Below are positions 61,404-64,000 of a stretch of 64,000 nt of DNA, one piece after another. How positions within the stretch are numbered: the stretch's first letter is position 1; each line of letters begins with the position of its first letter. The position numbers were made by a program, and so were the translations under genes. The notes under the pieces were generated by a model. The model was not told the origin of the DNA and made no database searches. It was given only the letters and a program-made list of their open reading frames with translations. The stretch spans positions 4,092,001-4,156,000 of the forward strand of contig NZ_AP017313.1 of NCBI RefSeq assembly GCF_002355435.1, given 5' to 3'. The DNA is from Mucilaginibacter gotjawali. Its GTDB lineage: Bacteria; Bacteroidota; Bacteroidia; Sphingobacteriales; Sphingobacteriaceae.

Positions 61404-62014
61404 TGCCCAATTTAAGTATAAATAAATCATATAATAAAAGTATTAGCGATATAACTGTACTGGAGAATTATATAAATAATTGTACTGGATTAGATGTAAA
61501 ACATCAATACATGATTAGCGAAATAATCATGTTGCGACTATTTTCTATAGTAGAAATATCAATAGAAGAAGTAGCGTTAAAACTAGCCTGCGGAGCGAAA
61601 TATAAAAACGGCACTCCCCCAATTGTGTTGTTAAGATGCCGAAGCATGCAAGATGCACATGTCAATATGTTGACTCATAATAGGAGAAGAGCCAGCCGGT
61701 ATTTGAAATGGACAAAAGCTTCTTATATACGGGACAGTATTCAATTTGTATTGAACATTACAGACTGTTTTTATTCTAACATTCAAATACATGGAAATAT
61801 TATTAATGAAATGCGAATAGTGAGAAATCACGTTGCACATCGTTCGACCAGTACCAAAAATGAATATTTGAATCTACTACGTTCAAGATATGGAGGCAAT
61901 CCAAATCTTACATTGGGGGCTTTTTTAATTTCGAAAACCAGGAATCCCATATCTAACATCGAATATTATATTCGTGCTGCTAAAATAGTATTAAACGATA
62001 TCACAAAAGGTTAA
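61403..62014 (+). CDS. HEPN-like protein (MAE_28990/RiboL-PSP-like)
   Basis: A 203-residue mostly helical protein. The last third contains INEMRIVRNHVAHRSTS, an R-x4-H motif (Arg141, His146) like the catalytic site of HEPN ribonucleases. The N-terminal half (YMISEIIMLRLFSIVEISIE) is helical, as in RiboL-PSP/MAE_28990-type HEPN proteins, which are often found next to DUF262 genes. It starts at GTG 61403, sharing its first base with the TAG stop of the DUF262 gene (TAGTG), so expression is coupled. Likely an RNase effector kept in check by the partner, a toxin-antitoxin or abortive-infection layout; not proven. Its 3' end overlaps the metF stop by four bases. Confidence 0.72.
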   Translation: MPNLSINKSYNKSISDITVLENYINNCTGLDVKHQYMISEIIMLRLFSIVEISIEEVALKLACGAKYKNGTPPIVLLRCRSMQDAHVNMLTHNRRRASRYLKWTKASYIRDSIQFVLNITDCFYSNIQIHGNIINEMRIVRNHVAHRSTSTKNEYLNLLRSRYGGNPNLTLGAFLISKTRNPISNIEYYIRAAKIVLNDITKG

Positions 62015-62967
62015 AATATCGCTTCCGCAATTCTTTTTGTTGGCCCTGCGTTACTCATAGTATAAAAATGCAATACCGGCACACCAAAAGCCATCAATTC
62101 TTTACACTGGTTGATCATCCACTCAATACCCACGTCCCTAACATCTTTCTCGGATTTACAGGCGTTTATGGCGTCGCAAAGGTCTTCGGGCATATCAATA
62201 TGAAAGGTTTTGGATAGGTTAACCAATTGTTTGGAGCCTGTAACCGGTTTTAACCCCGGGATAATGGGCACAGTGATGCCATTTGCCCGGCAATTATTTA
62301 CAAAATCAAAATACTTCTGGTTATCGAAAAACATTTGGGTTACAATGAAATTTGCACCCATGTCTATCTTTTGTTTCAGGTATTTAAAATCAGTCTTCAG
62401 ATTGGGGGCCTCAAAATGTTTTTCGGGATAACCTGCTACGCCGATACAGAAATCGGTTTTCAGGTTTTCTTCGTTATTTTCGTGCAGGTAAACACCGTTA
62501 TTCATATTTACCACCTGCTCCAAAAGATCGGTTGCATAATTGTGTCCGTTGGGAGTCGGGATAAATGAGGCATCAGCTTTGCGGGCATCGCCGCGCAGAA
62601 CCAAAACATTTTCGATGCCTAAAAACTGCAGGTCGATCAGTCCATTTTCGGTTTCGTCTTTAGTAAACCCTCCACACAATAAATGCGGAACAGTATCCAC
62701 TTTGTATTTATTCATGATGGCCGCACAAATAGCGATAGTTCCCGGGCGCTTGCGGTAGCTCAGTTTCTCCAGTAAACCATTGGGATGCTGTTTGTAGATG
62801 AAGTCCTCACGCAGCGAGGTAACGTCAATAAAAGGCGGTTTAAATTCCATTAGAGGGTCAATAGCATCATACAAACCCTGTATGCTATGCCCTTTTAATG
62901 GCGGTATCAGTTCAAAAGAAAAAAGTGTTTTGCCTTTGGCGTTGTTAATATGTTCGGTTATCTTCAT
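62011..62967 (-). CDS. metF: 5,10-methylenetetrahydrofolate reductase
   Basis: A 318-residue flavoprotein that makes 5-methyl-THF for methionine synthesis. TIM-barrel motifs: TLFSFELIPPLKGHSIQGLY (with the catalytic Glu in FEL), PFIDVTSLRE, DTVPHLLCGGFTKDET, NVLVLRGDARK, FCIGVAGYPEKHFEA, and FIVTQMFFDN. Length is normal. It follows metH on the same strand with a 94-bp gap made of two CCCCCTAAAGGGGG repeats, one of which abuts the metF ATG. Its 3' end overlaps the HEPN gene by four bases, convergently. Confidence 0.95.
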   Translation of the reverse strand: MKITEHINNAKGKTLFSFELIPPLKGHSIQGLYDAIDPLMEFKPPFIDVTSLREDFIYKQHPNGLLEKLSYRKRPGTIAICAAIMNKYKVDTVPHLLCGGFTKDETENGLIDLQFLGIENVLVLRGDARKADASFIPTPNGHNYATDLLEQVVNMNNGVYLHENNEENLKTDFCIGVAGYPEKHFEAPNLKTDFKYLKQKIDMGANFIVTQMFFDNQKYFDFVNNCRANGITVPIIPGLKPVTGSKQLVNLSKTFHIDMPEDLCDAINACKSEKDVRDVGIEWMINQCKELMAFGVPVLHFYTMSNAGPTKRIAEAIF

Positions 62968-62990
62968 GCCCCCTGACCCCCTAAAGGGGG
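62968..62990 (+). repeat. CCCCCTAAAGGGGG-type dispersed repeat, copy 3
   Basis: Begins immediately next to the metF start codon; palindrome at 62977-62990. Confidence 0.85.
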
Positions 62991-63040
62991 AATTTTTATT
63001 TAATTTTTTATGATTCTTGTTGTAAGCTCCCGCAGTTGCT

Positions 63041-63064
63041 CCCCCTTTAGGGGGCCGGGGGCTA
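63041..63064 (-). repeat. CCCCCTAAAGGGGG-type dispersed repeat, copy 4
   Basis: Palindrome at 63041-63054, inverted relative to copy 3. On the minus strand it begins with the metH TAG stop (63062-63064), the same arrangement as at mtgA and the DUF1801 gene. Confidence 0.85.
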
Positions 63065-64000
63065 ATAATTCAAATTCGGCCCCAGCCAGCGCTCTACGGT
63101 TTCTAAATCCATATTCTTGCGCTTTGCATAATCTTCTACCTGGTCTTTACTAATCTTACCTAAACCAAAATAACGCGCTTGCGGATGTGCAAAATAAAAG
63201 CCGCTTACGGATGCTGCCGGCGTCATGGCGAGGCTTTCTGTCAGGTGCATTTTTGCGTTGTCTTCGGCCTTTAATATTTCAAATAAGGTTGTTTTTTCGG
63301 TATGATCCGGGCAGGCAGGATATCCCGGCGCCGGGCGGATGCCCTGGTATTCTTCTTTGATCAGCTCATCGGCCCCCAGGTTCTCCCCTTTCGAATACCC
63401 CCAATATTCCTTGCGTACCAACTCGTGCATTTTTTCTGCAAATGCCTCTGCTAACCTATCGGCAAGGGCTTTGGCCATGATACTATTATAATCGTCGTAA
63501 TCTGCCTCAAATTTAGCCACCAGTTCATCGCAACCAATCCCGCTGGTTACGGCAAAGCCGCCAAAATAATCGGGCACGCCGCTTTCCTTTGGTGCGATAA
63601 AATCAGATAACGCGTAATATGGCTCGCCTTTCACTTTTTCGCTTTGCTGGCGCAGGGTGTGGATAGTGGTTAATAATGTTTTGCGGGTTTCATCTGTATA
63701 TAATTCAATATCATCCCCTACGCTGTTTGCCGGCCAGAAACCGATGACACCGTTTGCCTGAAGCAGTTTTTCTTTAACTATTTTCTTTAATAATACCTGT
63801 GCATCATCATAAAGCTTCTTCGCTTCCACCCCAACATATTTGTCATCAAATATCTTAGGATAGCTGCCCCTTAGCTCCCAGGTATGGAAAAATGGCGTCC
63901 AGTCGATATAGGGCACCAGTTCTTCCAGCGGGAATGCTTCAATAACTTTCGTCCCGGTAAATGTTGGTTTATTGGCGATAGCGCCATTCAGATTGATCTG
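63062..64000 (-). CDS. metH: Methionine synthase, C-terminal activation domain (partial)
   Basis: The 3' part of the cobalamin-dependent methionine synthase gene; the frame stays open to the window edge (KVIEAFPLEELVPYIDWTPF). The ~310 residues visible are the SAM-binding reactivation domain: FFHTWELRGSYPKI, KLLQANGVIGFWPANSVGDD, GVPDYFGGFAVTSGIG, and the SAM-site RPAPGYPACPDHTEK, then PAASVSGFYFAHPQARYFGLG. The stop is TAG at 63062-63064, supplied by a dispersed repeat. metF is next on the same strand, so the two consecutive steps of methyl transfer are neighbours. Confidence 0.95.
   Translation of the reverse strand, partial: QINLNGAIANKPTFTGTKVIEAFPLEELVPYIDWTPFFHTWELRGSYPKIFDDKYVGVEAKKLYDDAQVLLKKIVKEKLLQANGVIGFWPANSVGDDIELYTDETRKTLLTTIHTLRQQSEKVKGEPYYALSDFIAPKESGVPDYFGGFAVTSGIGCDELVAKFEADYDDYNSIMAKALADRLAEAFAEKMHELVRKEYWGYSKGENLGADELIKEEYQGIRPAPGYPACPDHTEKTTLFEILKAEDNAKMHLTESLAMTPAASVSGFYFAHPQARYFGLGKISKDQVEDYAKRKNMDLETVERWLGPNLNY

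Overview
The window looks like chromosome from a Bacteroidota bacterium of the family Sphingobacteriaceae, most likely Mucilaginibacter or a close relative. The evidence is a SusC/SusD pair inside a polysaccharide utilisation locus (PUL), the Bacteroidota -7 promoter box TAnnTTTG in front of several genes, moderate G+C, lipoproteins with Bacteroidota-type lipoboxes, and a typical housekeeping complement (GlyS, ValS, HolA, RadC, MetF, MetH, DPP-IV and M13 peptidases). No phage, insertion sequence, CRISPR array or plasmid backbone was seen.

Layout. 1-6.3 kb: end of an outer-membrane protein gene, mtgA, small conserved genes, a two-gene Fe-S/membrane electron-transfer unit and tRNA-Phe. 6.3-30.1 kb: a large glycan locus. 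An AraC regulator diverges from a GH29 fucosidase and a zinc dehydrogenase. Next come a GH31 enzyme, a LacI regulator and a CBM9-like protein, then a SusC-SusD operon with a PKD lipoprotein, an HGSNAT-like acyltransferase, a DUF4874/DUF4832 protein, GalE and a frameshifted clan GH-D glycosidase. It ends with an amino-sugar unit: N-acetylhexosamine kinase-like protein, a NagB-PIG-L fusion and a phosphohexomutase. Three copies of one LacI-type operator (TGTGYNCGNACACGCA) precede the GH31, susC and kinase units, which ties them into one regulon.

30.1-58 kb: mostly housekeeping and conserved Bacteroidota genes (GlyS, YncE-like propeller, RadC, DPP-IV, thioesterase, a GHL10/CBM9 pair, EVE protein, ChrA, three sensor proteins, HolA, an HsdR-N-like protein, ValS, M13 peptidase). 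58.1-62.0 kb: accessory. It holds a minimal RiPP-like pair (GG-leader Cys-rich precursor plus a glycosyltransferase-like protein), then an AT-rich two-gene island (DUF262 protein plus HEPN-like protein, start and stop codons overlapping) wedged against metF. 62-64 kb: metF and the 3' end of metH.

Two window-wide themes stand out. First, many different families of short palindromic dispersed repeats fill the intergenic gaps. One family supplies the TAG stop codon of three genes, and two others lie in frame inside valS. Second, three otherwise intact genes (GH-D glycosidase, DPP-IV, EVE protein) are each broken by a single missing base in an A run of the coding strand, which suggests homopolymer under-calling in the assembly or very recent mutation.
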